The notes under the pieces are model-generated. The model searched no databases. It was not told the origin of the DNA and was given only the letters and a program-made list of their open reading frames with translations. Of a stretch of 34,455 nucleotides of DNA, positions 8,231 through 15,416 are shown in pieces. The stretch is from Saccharofermentans sp. (GTDB lineage Bacteria > Bacillota > Clostridia > Saccharofermentanales > Saccharofermentanaceae): positions 1 to 34,455 of the forward strand of contig JAIKVV010000003.1 of NCBI GenBank assembly GCA_024685385.1, written 5' to 3'. The position numbers and the translations under genes are program-made. Within the stretch, counting starts at the first letter, position 1. Every line of letters starts with the position of its first letter.

Positions 8231-8440
8231 ATATTTCACCAATCAGGGTTTAAATAGGCTTCCGGTGAAAAAAACAGATGATATTTTTCACCAACTATTC
8301 TTTATTCAATCAGTTGGTGAAAAATCCTTGTAAAATCTGGATGATTTTTTCACCAAACGGGCTTTTATATCGGCTTTGGTGAAAAAATACGGTCTGATCT
8401 TTCACCAAACCTCCCGAAAAGGAACATCTGGTGAAGGATC
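8231..8440. repeat. Array of four evenly built dyads, TTTCACCAA-N19-TTGGTGAAA
   Basis: Left arms start at 8234, 8286, 8348 and 8400. The aligned right arms start exactly 28 bases later each time (8262, 8314, 8376, 8428). The 19-base interiors are unrelated to each other. Gaps between units are 15, 25 and 15 bases, so centres are 52, 62 and 52 bases apart. Complementarity extends beyond the shared arms with different sequence in each unit: 13 perfect pairs in unit 2 (8283-8295 with 8313-8325), 14 in unit 3 (8344-8357 with 8375-8388), and GATC pairs around a T-G wobble in unit 4 (8396-8407 with 8429-8440). Unit 1 is weaker, with 7 pairs. It fills most of the gap between the GH3 stop and the pot promoter. 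It may be a multi-site protein-binding region or a row of RNA hairpins in the GH3 3' leader-out; I cannot tell which. Confidence 0.85.
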
Positions 8441-8452
8441 ATTCGATCGCGG

Positions 8453-10927
8453 TCAGACTTCCCTCTTCTTCTCCGCTTCAAACTTTAAGGCGAGGGCGAT
8501 GGTGCCTGCAGCATTCTTTTCGAGCATTTCACGGGTAACCAGACCGGAAGCCAAAGCTTTCCTTACTTTCCTTACGTCATTCTTGTGGCCCGGCATGAAG
8601 AGATTGCTGCCTGACATTATTACTTCAGGAGCATTGCTTATGGGGTGTATGCTGCCCTTCTCCCTCTTGTTGCCGTCGATGAGCCAGTCGGTCATGACTA
8701 TGCCGTCAAAATGGAATTCCTTCCTTAAGATGCCCTCTATAAGATCCAGGTGTTCACCGCTGTGTTTGCCGTTCATTAAGTTGTAGGATGTCATGGTGGC
8801 TGCAGGCTTCCCGGTATCGACGGCGATATCAAATCCCCGAAGATAGATCTCGCGGAATGTCCTTTCGCTCGCGATGCTGTTGCTGTGGATCCTTCCGGTC
8901 TCCTGGTTATTGGCTGCAAAATGCTTTATTACCGCGCCGCAGCCTTTATGCTTCTGGACGCCGCGGCAGATCGCGCCTGCAAAAAGCCCTGATACTACCG
9001 GATCTTCGGAAAAATACTCGAAATTCCTTCCGCACCTTATGCTCCTTTGGATATTGAGGGCAGGCGCAAGCCAGAGCTGGATTCCGAAATGTTCCATCTC
9101 ATAACCAACTATGTCTCCCAGCTTCTCTGCCAGATCGACGTCAAAACTCTGAGCGATGGCCGTTCCTATAGGGATCGCGGTGGCAAACTGGGTCTTTATC
9201 ACGTCACTGGGCCTTATCTTATACGATCTCAGAGCGAGCACTATATTTCCTATCTTTGGCATGAAAGGAGTCATGGTCTCGGGGATGGAATAGCCCAGAC
9301 CGTGAGGGACACCCTTCTTATCAAGAGCATATTCGCGGTTAAGCCTCAATCCCGCAGGACCGTCAGCCATTACAAGAACAGGGATGCTGTTGTCTTTGCC
9401 CGTATATGTCTGTCCTGCGGCGCCCGGCACGGAAAAGCCCGAATTGCCGACCATTCCGGTAAGGCCCGCCCAGGGATTAAATGCTCCTATGTTCATGTAG
9501 ATGAGCTCGTCATCGCTCATGGAAGTAGCGACTTTATATGCCCTCATAAGATAATCATCAGCAACGCCGTCAGATTCAGTCTTGTCATAAGGCTTTGCCG
9601 TCTTTATCTTATCCTTTCCCAGGATGACAGTCTTAAGTCCTCCAAAATCAGGCCTTGCCCTTCTGTCATTATCCTCAGGGTAGTAGTCTGCAAAGTCGGT
9701 CTTACCGAATACATTCCTTACATGAGAAGTCTCGATCTCTTCATCTACCCTGATTACTGCAGCGGGAACAAATCCGCCTTTGCCTTCTCCGATGCTTATA
9801 AGATAATCCCCTTTGCAAAGGACATAGGACTCTTTCTTCTCATCGTAAGAATCCATGTATTCTGCTTTAAATGTCAGTTCGAGCGAAGCTTTGTCACCTG
9901 CCTCGATAAGAGGGCTTTTCGCAAAAGATACGAGTTCATGAGCAGGTGACGGAAGTCTTCCTTCAGGCTTGGTTACGTAGAGCAATACGGTCTCCCTGCC
10001 GGATCTCTCTCCCTTATTGGTCACAGTGACCTTGACCCTTACTATGTTTCCTTCGATGCTGATGTCTTCGAATCCTGTATCGAATTCGGTATAGCTAAGA
10101 CCGTATCCGAAGGGGAAAAGCACTTCCTTCCCGAGGCTGTCAAAATATCTGTAACCCGTGAAGATCCCTTCCTTGTAGCGGGTATCGTTGATCCCTCCGA
10201 ATTCGATCATGGAAGGATAATCTTCCCAGGAAGCCCAGCTTGCGGTAAGCCTGCCCGAAGGGTCAGATCTGCCGAGGACTATATCGGCGAGGATATTTCC
10301 GGTCTCAACGCCCAGCTGGGAAAGGATAAGTATATTCTTTACATCTTTAACGTCCTTAAGGTCGACTACGCCTCCCGTGTTGATGACCAGCATGAAATTC
10401 TCATATCTTCTGTTGCATTCCAGGATGTCTCTCTTCTCGGTCTCAGTAAGGAGTATGTCGCCCGGGACAGGCTTTCTGTCAGCGCCTTCACCCGATATCC
10501 TTGACAGGACATAGATTGCCGTATCGCCTTCAGCGTCTATCGGAAGATCGTATTCGGGTTCATGCATATATCTGCCGAAAGATGCCAGGATCGCCAAAGT
10601 GTGCTTCCTGTGGGCATTCCTCGCGACTTCCTTCTTGAAAGCCTTCTTGGCCTTTTTCCTTATGTCATCGTAACGGTCGAGCCAGGCTCCGGTCGTGATC
10701 TCAAAACCTGATTCCTTAAAACCTTCTTCCACATTTACGAAAAATCTCGAATTTACTTCTCCGGAGCCCGTGCCGCCCTTGACGGTGTGTCTGACACCGC
10801 TTCCGTAAAGGGCTATCTTGCCGGGACCCGCGAGAGGAAAATGTCCGTCTTTTCGGAGCAGGACCGTAAATTCCCCTCCTGAACTCCTTATTATCCGGTT
10901 ATGTCTTTTCTCATATTCTTCTGTCAT
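8453..10927 (-). CDS. Glycoside hydrolase family 3 beta-glucosidase, domain-swapped (permuted) type
   Basis: 824 aa. The usual GH3 order is reversed. The alpha/beta-sandwich domain comes first (about 25-240, with the GGTGSGEVN loop at 51-59). A fibronectin-III-like domain follows (about 285-390, GRETVLLYV and SPAHELVSFAK). The TIM barrel comes last (about 480-800, with DGPAGLRLN, CGRNFEYFSEDP and KHFAANNQE at 668-676). The catalytic nucleophile is Asp747 in VMTDWL. This order is known from rumen beta-glucosidases of Ruminococcus albus and Butyrivibrio fibrisolvens. No signal peptide is seen, so it probably cleaves imported beta-glucosides in the cytoplasm. Exact sugar specificity is open (glucoside or xyloside). 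It lies 59 bases after tcdA, possibly in the same transcript. Confidence 0.92.
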   Translation of the reverse strand: MTEEYEKRHNRIIRSSGGEFTVLLRKDGHFPLAGPGKIALYGSGVRHTVKGGTGSGEVNSRFFVNVEEGFKESGFEITTGAWLDRYDDIRKKAKKAFKKEVARNAHRKHTLAILASFGRYMHEPEYDLPIDAEGDTAIYVLSRISGEGADRKPVPGDILLTETEKRDILECNRRYENFMLVINTGGVVDLKDVKDVKNILILSQLGVETGNILADIVLGRSDPSGRLTASWASWEDYPSMIEFGGINDTRYKEGIFTGYRYFDSLGKEVLFPFGYGLSYTEFDTGFEDISIEGNIVRVKVTVTNKGERSGRETVLLYVTKPEGRLPSPAHELVSFAKSPLIEAGDKASLELTFKAEYMDSYDEKKESYVLCKGDYLISIGEGKGGFVPAAVIRVDEEIETSHVRNVFGKTDFADYYPEDNDRRARPDFGGLKTVILGKDKIKTAKPYDKTESDGVADDYLMRAYKVATSMSDDELIYMNIGAFNPWAGLTGMVGNSGFSVPGAAGQTYTGKDNSIPVLVMADGPAGLRLNREYALDKKGVPHGLGYSIPETMTPFMPKIGNIVLALRSYKIRPSDVIKTQFATAIPIGTAIAQSFDVDLAEKLGDIVGYEMEHFGIQLWLAPALNIQRSIRCGRNFEYFSEDPVVSGLFAGAICRGVQKHKGCGAVIKHFAANNQETGRIHSNSIASERTFREIYLRGFDIAVDTGKPAATMTSYNLMNGKHSGEHLDLIEGILRKEFHFDGIVMTDWLIDGNKREKGSIHPISNAPEVIMSGSNLFMPGHKNDVRKVRKALASGLVTREMLEKNAAGTIALALKFEAEKKREV

Positions 10928-10986
10928 ATTAGGCTACCCCTGAGCGATACCAATATGATACACCTTTATCAGGTGAAGAGAACATC

Positions 10987-11694
10987 TTAAGAAAGACCCG
11001 TTAGGTCCTTTATGACTTCCGATGCCGCTATGAAGCCTGCAACGGGCGGAGTAAAAGATACGGAACCCGGTATGCGGGCCTCGTCATTATCTTTTGACAA
11101 AGGCTTTACGGGGATCTCCTTGGAATAAACGCATTTAAGTTTCTTAACGCCCTTCTTCTTCAGCTCGTGCCTTACGGCCTTTGCAAGAGGGCATACCGAT
11201 GTATCGTAAATATCAGCGACCTCGAACATGGAAGGGTTCAGTTTGTTGCCCGTGCCCATCACGCTTATTACCGGAATGCCGAGCTTGTCACCGGTCTGGG
11301 CAAGGGCGATCTTGGCAGCGACCGTATCCACTGCATCGACTATGTAGTCGAACTCTGCAAAAGGGAATCTTTCTTCTTCGCCGGGAAGATAGAAGAACCT
11401 GTATTCGTTCACGGCGGCATCGGGATTGATATCCTTTATCCTTTCGGCCATCACTTCGGTCTTATACCTTCCTACGGTCGAATTAAGGGCTACTAACTGC
11501 CTGTTGATGTTGGACCTTGCGACCTTGTCGCTGTCTATGAGATCTATCGTCCCCACTCCTGCCCTTGCCAGGGCTTCGCATACGAATGAACCCACTCCGC
11601 CGATGCCGAATACGGCAACGCGCGAAGAATTGAGCCTGGAAAGATTTCCTTCGCCAATTACTCTTATGGTCCTTTCAAAGATCTCATTATCCAT
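10987..11694 (-). CDS. tcdA: tRNA threonylcarbamoyladenosine dehydratase (E1-like, YgdL/CsdL family)
   Basis: 235 aa from the ATG at 11694, which has AAGG overlapping the surE stop. A TTG 18 bases upstream is a weaker option. The ThiF/MoeB-type Rossmann domain shows GIGGVGS (30-36), LIDSD (52-56) and NINRQ (62-66), which bind ATP and metal. The C-terminal SVSFTPPVAGFIAASEVIKDL block (given as a landmark near the end) is typical of TcdA rather than of ThiF or MoeB. The enzyme uses ATP to convert t6A37 to the cyclic form ct6A in ANN-decoding tRNAs. It directly follows surE. Confidence 0.87.
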   Translation of the reverse strand: MDNEIFERTIRVIGEGNLSRLNSSRVAVFGIGGVGSFVCEALARAGVGTIDLIDSDKVARSNINRQLVALNSTVGRYKTEVMAERIKDINPDAAVNEYRFFYLPGEEERFPFAEFDYIVDAVDTVAAKIALAQTGDKLGIPVISVMGTGNKLNPSMFEVADIYDTSVCPLAKAVRHELKKKGVKKLKCVYSKEIPVKPLSKDNDEARIPGSVSFTPPVAGFIAASEVIKDLTGLS

Positions 11695-11699
11695 ATGAT

Positions 11700-12419
11700 C
11701 TACCTTACGCAATTAACGGGCCCTACGGAAATATATCCGTTTACAACAGCATACACATCAGTTCCGGAAGATACTTCCCAGTTTCTTTCCTGGATGAGCC
11801 TTAACTCGATCCTGCCGTCATCAAGGTCAGTCCTTACATACCTGTCCCTGTAAAAATCGTCATCAGACATCTTACAGTCTTCCATTATACCCTTAAGCGA
11901 CGGCAGACCGCAGCCCGGGAAATTGATGTTCCAGGTCCTGCCCCAACCGGGATCCTTATCCATGTATCTTTCTATCAGTTCCTCAAGATATCTGTCAACA
12001 ATATCGTCCGAAGATGGTCCCATTTTCGAAAAACATATCGACCTTATGCCCCAGAAGGAAGCCTCAAGGCCTGCTGCAACAGTTGCAGAATAGAGGATGT
12101 CCGAAGAGATGTTATAGGCGTCATTGATGCCTGAAAGCACGAGATCCGGCTTTTGGGGAAGCAGGGAATTTACGCCGATCCTGACGCAATCAACAGGTGT
12201 ACCCTCGGTAAGATAGGCCGTCACGCCTTCTATCCCTATATCGAACTTCTCTGCGAAAACCGGTGATTTATAAGTAAAGCCTCTCGATACACCGCTTTTC
12301 TCGGTCGCGGGTGCAACGACATATACCTTGCCGAATTTGGAAGCTGCCCGGGCAAGTTTCGATATTCCTTCGGCCCTTATGCCGTCATCATTGGTTATAA
12401 GAATCAGTCTTTCTGACAT
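11700..12419 (-). CDS. surE: 5'/3'-nucleotidase SurE
   Basis: 239 aa, close to the usual 250. Metal-site residues are in place: NDDG with Asp11 and Asp12, the loop serine near Ser42 in TEKSGVSRG, and Asn99 in SGIN. EGTPVDCVRIG (72-82) is also typical. The stretch YSATVAAGLEA has Ala where most family members have Gly. SurE removes phosphate from nucleoside monophosphates and related substrates in the cytoplasm. The start has AAGGAG upstream, and a promoter lies at 12453-12481. It heads a surE-tcdA pair and perhaps GH3. Confidence 0.92.
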   Translation of the reverse strand: MSERLILITNDDGIRAEGISKLARAASKFGKVYVVAPATEKSGVSRGFTYKSPVFAEKFDIGIEGVTAYLTEGTPVDCVRIGVNSLLPQKPDLVLSGINDAYNISSDILYSATVAAGLEASFWGIRSICFSKMGPSSDDIVDRYLEELIERYMDKDPGWGRTWNINFPGCGLPSLKGIMEDCKMSDDDFYRDRYVRTDLDDGRIELRLIQERNWEVSSGTDVYAVVNGYISVGPVNCVR

Positions 12420-12452
12420 GATCTTCTCCTTAGATTCTTTATTTCGAGACGG

Positions 12453-12481
12453 ATTATAGCAGATAGTACGGGGCAGAACAA
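12453..12481 (-). promoter_or_regulatory. Promoter of surE-tcdA
   Basis: On the minus strand there is TTGTTC (12481-12476), a 17-base spacer and TATAAT (12458-12453). The -10 is perfect and the -35 is partial. The predicted start is about 30 bases upstream of the surE ATG. Confidence 0.55.
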
Positions 12482-12514
12482 CTTGACAGCATACCGATCC
12501 TAAAGAGCAGGGAA

Positions 12515-12523
12515 TGGTATAAT
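12515..12523 (+). promoter_or_regulatory. Extended -10 promoter of the nitroreductase gene
   Basis: TGG-TATAAT is an extended -10 box with no good -35 at normal distance. Predicted transcription starts near 12530, about 30 bases before the ATG. Confidence 0.5.
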
Positions 12524-12559
12524 ATTAGTCAGTTTACATACCGGCAGGAGGACTTATAC

Positions 12560-13153
12560 ATGGACGCTATCTATGAAAGACGCAGCATTCGAAAATTCAA
12601 GGACCTGGAAGTATCCGACGATCTGATCCGGAAGGTCGTAAAGGCTGCGGCAGAAGCGCCTTCCGCAAAAAACAGGCAGCCCTGGAAATACATAGTTTTC
12701 AAAGGCAATTCCAGAGAAGAGATGCTGGGCGTCATGGATATGGGTCTTGACATGGCTCTGGCTGAGCCTTCTCTTCCCGAGCAGGGCAAAGCAGGCGTCA
12801 TGGATGCCAAGAACACGTTAAGGATAATGCGCGGCGCGCCCGTGATAATCCTTGTTCTCAACACCAACGGGACATCCCCTTTCGGGAAACCCCTGGACAT
12901 ATTCAGCCATATAACGGAGATCTGTGACAGCATGTCGTGCGGCGCATCCATCGAAAACCTCCTTCTGGCAGCAACCGGGGAAGGGTTGGGTTCTTTATGG
13001 ATAGCCAATACTTTCTATGCGCATGAACCTCTCAGGGCTTACCTTAAGACTGATAAACAGCTTATCGCTGCAGTCGCCCTGGGATACCCGGATGAAGATC
13101 CGGTAAAAAGACCCCGCAAGGATTTCGAGGAAATAATCGAGATAAGGAACTGA
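12560..13153 (+). CDS. Nitroreductase-family FMN oxidoreductase
   Basis: 197 aa. AGGAGG lies seven bases before the ATG. The FMN-binding N-terminus reads YERRSIRKF (4-12), then APSAKNRQPWKYIVF (about 33-47). A second family block is ENLLLAATGEGLGSLWI (about 133-149). The PSAKN-QPW form and length are typical of the short FMN-dependent NAD(P)H oxidoreductases. These reduce quinones, nitro compounds or enone-type substrates; the natural substrate cannot be told. The gene stands alone on the plus strand and ends eight bases from the convergent GDPD gene, with no terminator between them. Confidence 0.88.
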   Translation: MDAIYERRSIRKFKDLEVSDDLIRKVVKAAAEAPSAKNRQPWKYIVFKGNSREEMLGVMDMGLDMALAEPSLPEQGKAGVMDAKNTLRIMRGAPVIILVLNTNGTSPFGKPLDIFSHITEICDSMSCGASIENLLLAATGEGLGSLWIANTFYAHEPLRAYLKTDKQLIAAVALGYPDEDPVKRPRKDFEEIIEIRN

Positions 13154-13161
13154 TCCTGCGT

Positions 13162-14976
13162 TTACTTCAAAGAAAAGATGCTCTTGGGATCTGAAAGGAG
13201 CCTGTCTGCAAGACGCTCGAAGAGCGTTCTGTCTTTAAGTGCTTCTTCAAGTTCCTTTGCCTTGGTAAGGTTATCCGTGATTATCGCATCCGCATCAGAC
13301 AAAAGGAATGATCTTTGGGAAGCTTCACCGTTGGGCGTCCAGACCATGACCTTGTGGCCGGAGCTGTGAGCGGTTATGATCATGCCGGTTGTCGCAGTCT
13401 CCTCTTCAAGTCCAAGATAATCACACTTAAGCCCGCCGACATCGCCTAAGGTAATGAAAGCCAGATATCCCGTGTTGATCTCGGGATAGGTATCTTCTAT
13501 GTATTCTATGAGGTTGTATTTAAGCGATATGAGGACGCAGCTGTCCTGCGCGTTTCTCTCTTTAAGGAGCGCGACCATATCATCACACATCTTCCTGTCA
13601 GCCGTATCGCCCTTAAGTTCGATGAAGAGGATGATCTCATTCCCTGCTGCTTCAAGCGCTTCTTCGACAGTCGGGATCTTCTCATTGGGGCTTGCCTTGA
13701 GAGTGAGGCTCCTTATCTCTTCAAGAGTCATGTCCTGCGGCTTTCTCTTATCTCCTGCCACGCGTTTGAAATTGGCATCGTGATTCAATATGTAATAACC
13801 GTCGCGGGTCCTCTGGATATCTATCTCCGTTCCGTAGCAGCCGAGTTCTCTTGCCTTTATGATCCCTCCGACGGTATTCTCGCTTCCGTCGTTACCTGCA
13901 CCCCTGTGGCCTATGATGTTGGATTTGACTTCCAGCGGGAAGATAAGGTCAAAGTTGTTGTAGATATAAAAACAGGATCCTATGACGGCCAGGTAAAGAC
14001 AGATAAGAGTCAGGACCATGTATTTGAAATGCATTATGGGTGTCGTCGTAAAAGTAACCTTCTCTTCTTCACTGAACCGGTAATAGAGCTGGGTAAGCTT
14101 CATTACCAGGAGAGGCATGTAGAGTGAGACTGCTGCCAGGAAAGAAAGATATAACACGATGGTTACGGCGATCACGGAACACTCATTAAGATATGTAAGC
14201 TTGCCGGAAGGACCTGATGACAGTGCAAGACATACAAGAGGGATAATTTCCATGATCGTGATAATGCCGAGGCTTATAAGGAAAAACTTCAAACTGAAAA
14301 GCAGAAGTTCCGTGAATATCTTCCAAAAGTTCTTCCATACCATCTTGCAGGATCTTGAAAAAGACCTTATCGCAGGAACATGATCGATTATCATGCCGTG
14401 TATCGTGAACATGCCGAAGATGCCCGTAAGTATCATAAGGATCTCAAAGATGATGAAGAGAACGTTATAGACCGGATTTGCCCTGATGACGGACGAGATG
14501 AAATTCGGTATGTAGAGGTTATCAGTAAGCGATATGGAATAACCGACTCCTATGACCGGAGTGATCAGGGTAACGTAAAGCAGGACAAGGAGGCCTCCCG
14601 GAGTAAAGAACCTGGCTGCTTCAGCCATCGATTCAAGTATTATCTTCCACAATACGGCAGGTCTTTCCTTCAGTTTCTCTCCTGCATAGTTGACGATGAT
14701 ATTGATATCAAATGCAAAATAGACGCCCAGAATTATCAAGGTGGTGATTATCGCAAGCCAGCCGTAAGGCGACGTGAAAAGGAAGAAGAAATCCCCGCTC
14801 GATACCGATGCCTTGCCGGTCTTATATATGGACCACTGAAGGAGGAGTTTGAGCAGGAATACAAGCCCTGACAATATGAGCTTGGATACGGCTTCATAGA
14901 GGATTATCTCGGGTATGGACTGAAGATACGGCAGTACCTTCGACGGTTTCTTATTCTTTCTAATCTTCTCAAGCAT
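13162..14976 (-). CDS. Membrane-anchored glycerophosphodiester phosphodiesterase
   Basis: 604 aa. The N-terminal half (about 20-340) is hydrophobic with roughly seven to eight membrane segments, matching the GPDPase membrane domain that precedes some Firmicutes GDPDs. The catalytic domain starts at about 352: HRGAG (His357, Arg358), ENT (366-368), TEIDIQRTRDG with Glu384 and Asp386, and NHD with His399. It ends with the family block VMVWTPNGE and DAIITDN. Such enzymes split glycerophosphodiesters into glycerol-3-phosphate and an alcohol. The membrane domain suggests that it acts on lipid-derived or teichoic-acid-like diesters at the membrane (inference). AAAGGT precedes the ATG. It is a single gene, divergent from the T-box unit. 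Confidence 0.9.
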   Translation of the reverse strand: MLEKIRKNKKPSKVLPYLQSIPEIILYEAVSKLILSGLVFLLKLLLQWSIYKTGKASVSSGDFFFLFTSPYGWLAIITTLIILGVYFAFDINIIVNYAGEKLKERPAVLWKIILESMAEAARFFTPGGLLVLLYVTLITPVIGVGYSISLTDNLYIPNFISSVIRANPVYNVLFIIFEILMILTGIFGMFTIHGMIIDHVPAIRSFSRSCKMVWKNFWKIFTELLLFSLKFFLISLGIITIMEIIPLVCLALSSGPSGKLTYLNECSVIAVTIVLYLSFLAAVSLYMPLLVMKLTQLYYRFSEEEKVTFTTTPIMHFKYMVLTLICLYLAVIGSCFYIYNNFDLIFPLEVKSNIIGHRGAGNDGSENTVGGIIKARELGCYGTEIDIQRTRDGYYILNHDANFKRVAGDKRKPQDMTLEEIRSLTLKASPNEKIPTVEEALEAAGNEIILFIELKGDTADRKMCDDMVALLKERNAQDSCVLISLKYNLIEYIEDTYPEINTGYLAFITLGDVGGLKCDYLGLEEETATTGMIITAHSSGHKVMVWTPNGEASQRSFLLSDADAIITDNLTKAKELEEALKDRTLFERLADRLLSDPKSIFSLK

Positions 14977-15080
14977 GCTTAACCGACCTTTGAAACTAAT
15001 CCCTCAAAACTTTAAACCGAAGATTATTTTATCACAAGGGCAGACCACGTAATGTATTCTTTTCGCGCGAAAATAAGGGC

Positions 15081-15108
15081 TTGCAAATAAATAAAGTCGT
15101 GATACACT
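15081..15108 (+). promoter_or_regulatory. Promoter of the T-box transcript
   Basis: TTGCAA (15081-15086), a 16-base spacer and TACACT (15103-15108). Transcription would begin near 15115, just before the T-box stem I. The 14977-15080 stretch upstream shows nothing else that I can support. Confidence 0.55.
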
Positions 15109-15114
15109 TATGTT

Positions 15115-15390
15115 TACAGGCCTTGACGAAGAGGTCGTATCGGCGTATGTCATACAGAGATTGCGGCATTTGGTGAGAGCTGCTGAACTAAACCGAATAC
15201 GATGTAGCTTCTGAGCCGGAAGGAAGAAAAGGATATCCTGAGTAGAACCTTCCCGTGAATGTTACGTTAGTGCATAGGGATTGTCTGATCCCGATAAGTG
15301 GCGGTCAAACGCAATTTGAGTGGTACCGCGGGTGTATAAGATATCAACACTCGTCTCAAAGTCTTAAATACTTTGGGACGAGTTTTTTTG
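15115..15390 (+). promoter_or_regulatory. T-box leader (tRNA-sensing riboswitch), probably tRNA-Val
   Basis: The T-box core TGGTACCGCGG is at 15321-15331, followed by an intrinsic terminator at 15349-15389. Stem I elements precede it: a K-turn-like base (UGA-C-GAAG at about 15123-15130 against CUUC-UGAGC at 15208-15216), an AGAGA block near 15152, GGTG near 15171, and a helix of TCGTATCGG (about 15135-15143) with CCGAATACGA (15193-15202). That helix leaves TGTAG (15203-15207) as the 3' side of the specifier loop, giving GUA (Val) as best triplet. UAC (Tyr) at 15198-15200 is an alternative. The variable T-box base is U, which pairs with discriminator A73, as in tRNA-Val and tRNA-Tyr. Uncharged tRNA would stop termination and switch on the ligase gene. 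Confidence 0.92.
15349..15389 (+). terminator. Conditional terminator of the T-box leader
   Basis: ACTCGTCTCAAAGT (15349-15362) pairs with 15370-15383 in a 14-bp stem with one G-U pair and a 7-base loop, followed by seven T. It lies directly after the T-box core and 28 bases before the ATG, as expected for the off state. Confidence 0.9.
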
Positions 15391-15416
15391 TCCCAAACAA
15401 AAAGGAGATTATAGGT

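Noticed and set aside
8231..8440. CRISPR array
   Set aside because: Repeats are only 9 bases in alternating orientation, spacers are 15-25 bases and no cas gene is present.
9047..9949. 300-codon open frame on the plus strand
   Set aside because: Antisense to the GH3 gene, whose catalytic motifs are all intact; no domain seen.
10961..10975. CACCT-TTATC-AGGTG as a fifth copy of the dyad array at the GH3 5' end
   Set aside because: Arms are only 5 bp with a 5-base interior, not 19, so the likeness to the array is probably chance.
12482..12523. TTGACA with TATAAT as one promoter
   Set aside because: The spacer is about 30 bases, far too long; the extended -10 alone is the better reading.
15255..15416. 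N-terminal extension of the ligase
   Set aside because: This stretch is the T-box core and terminator; ribosome site and conserved protein begin at 15417.
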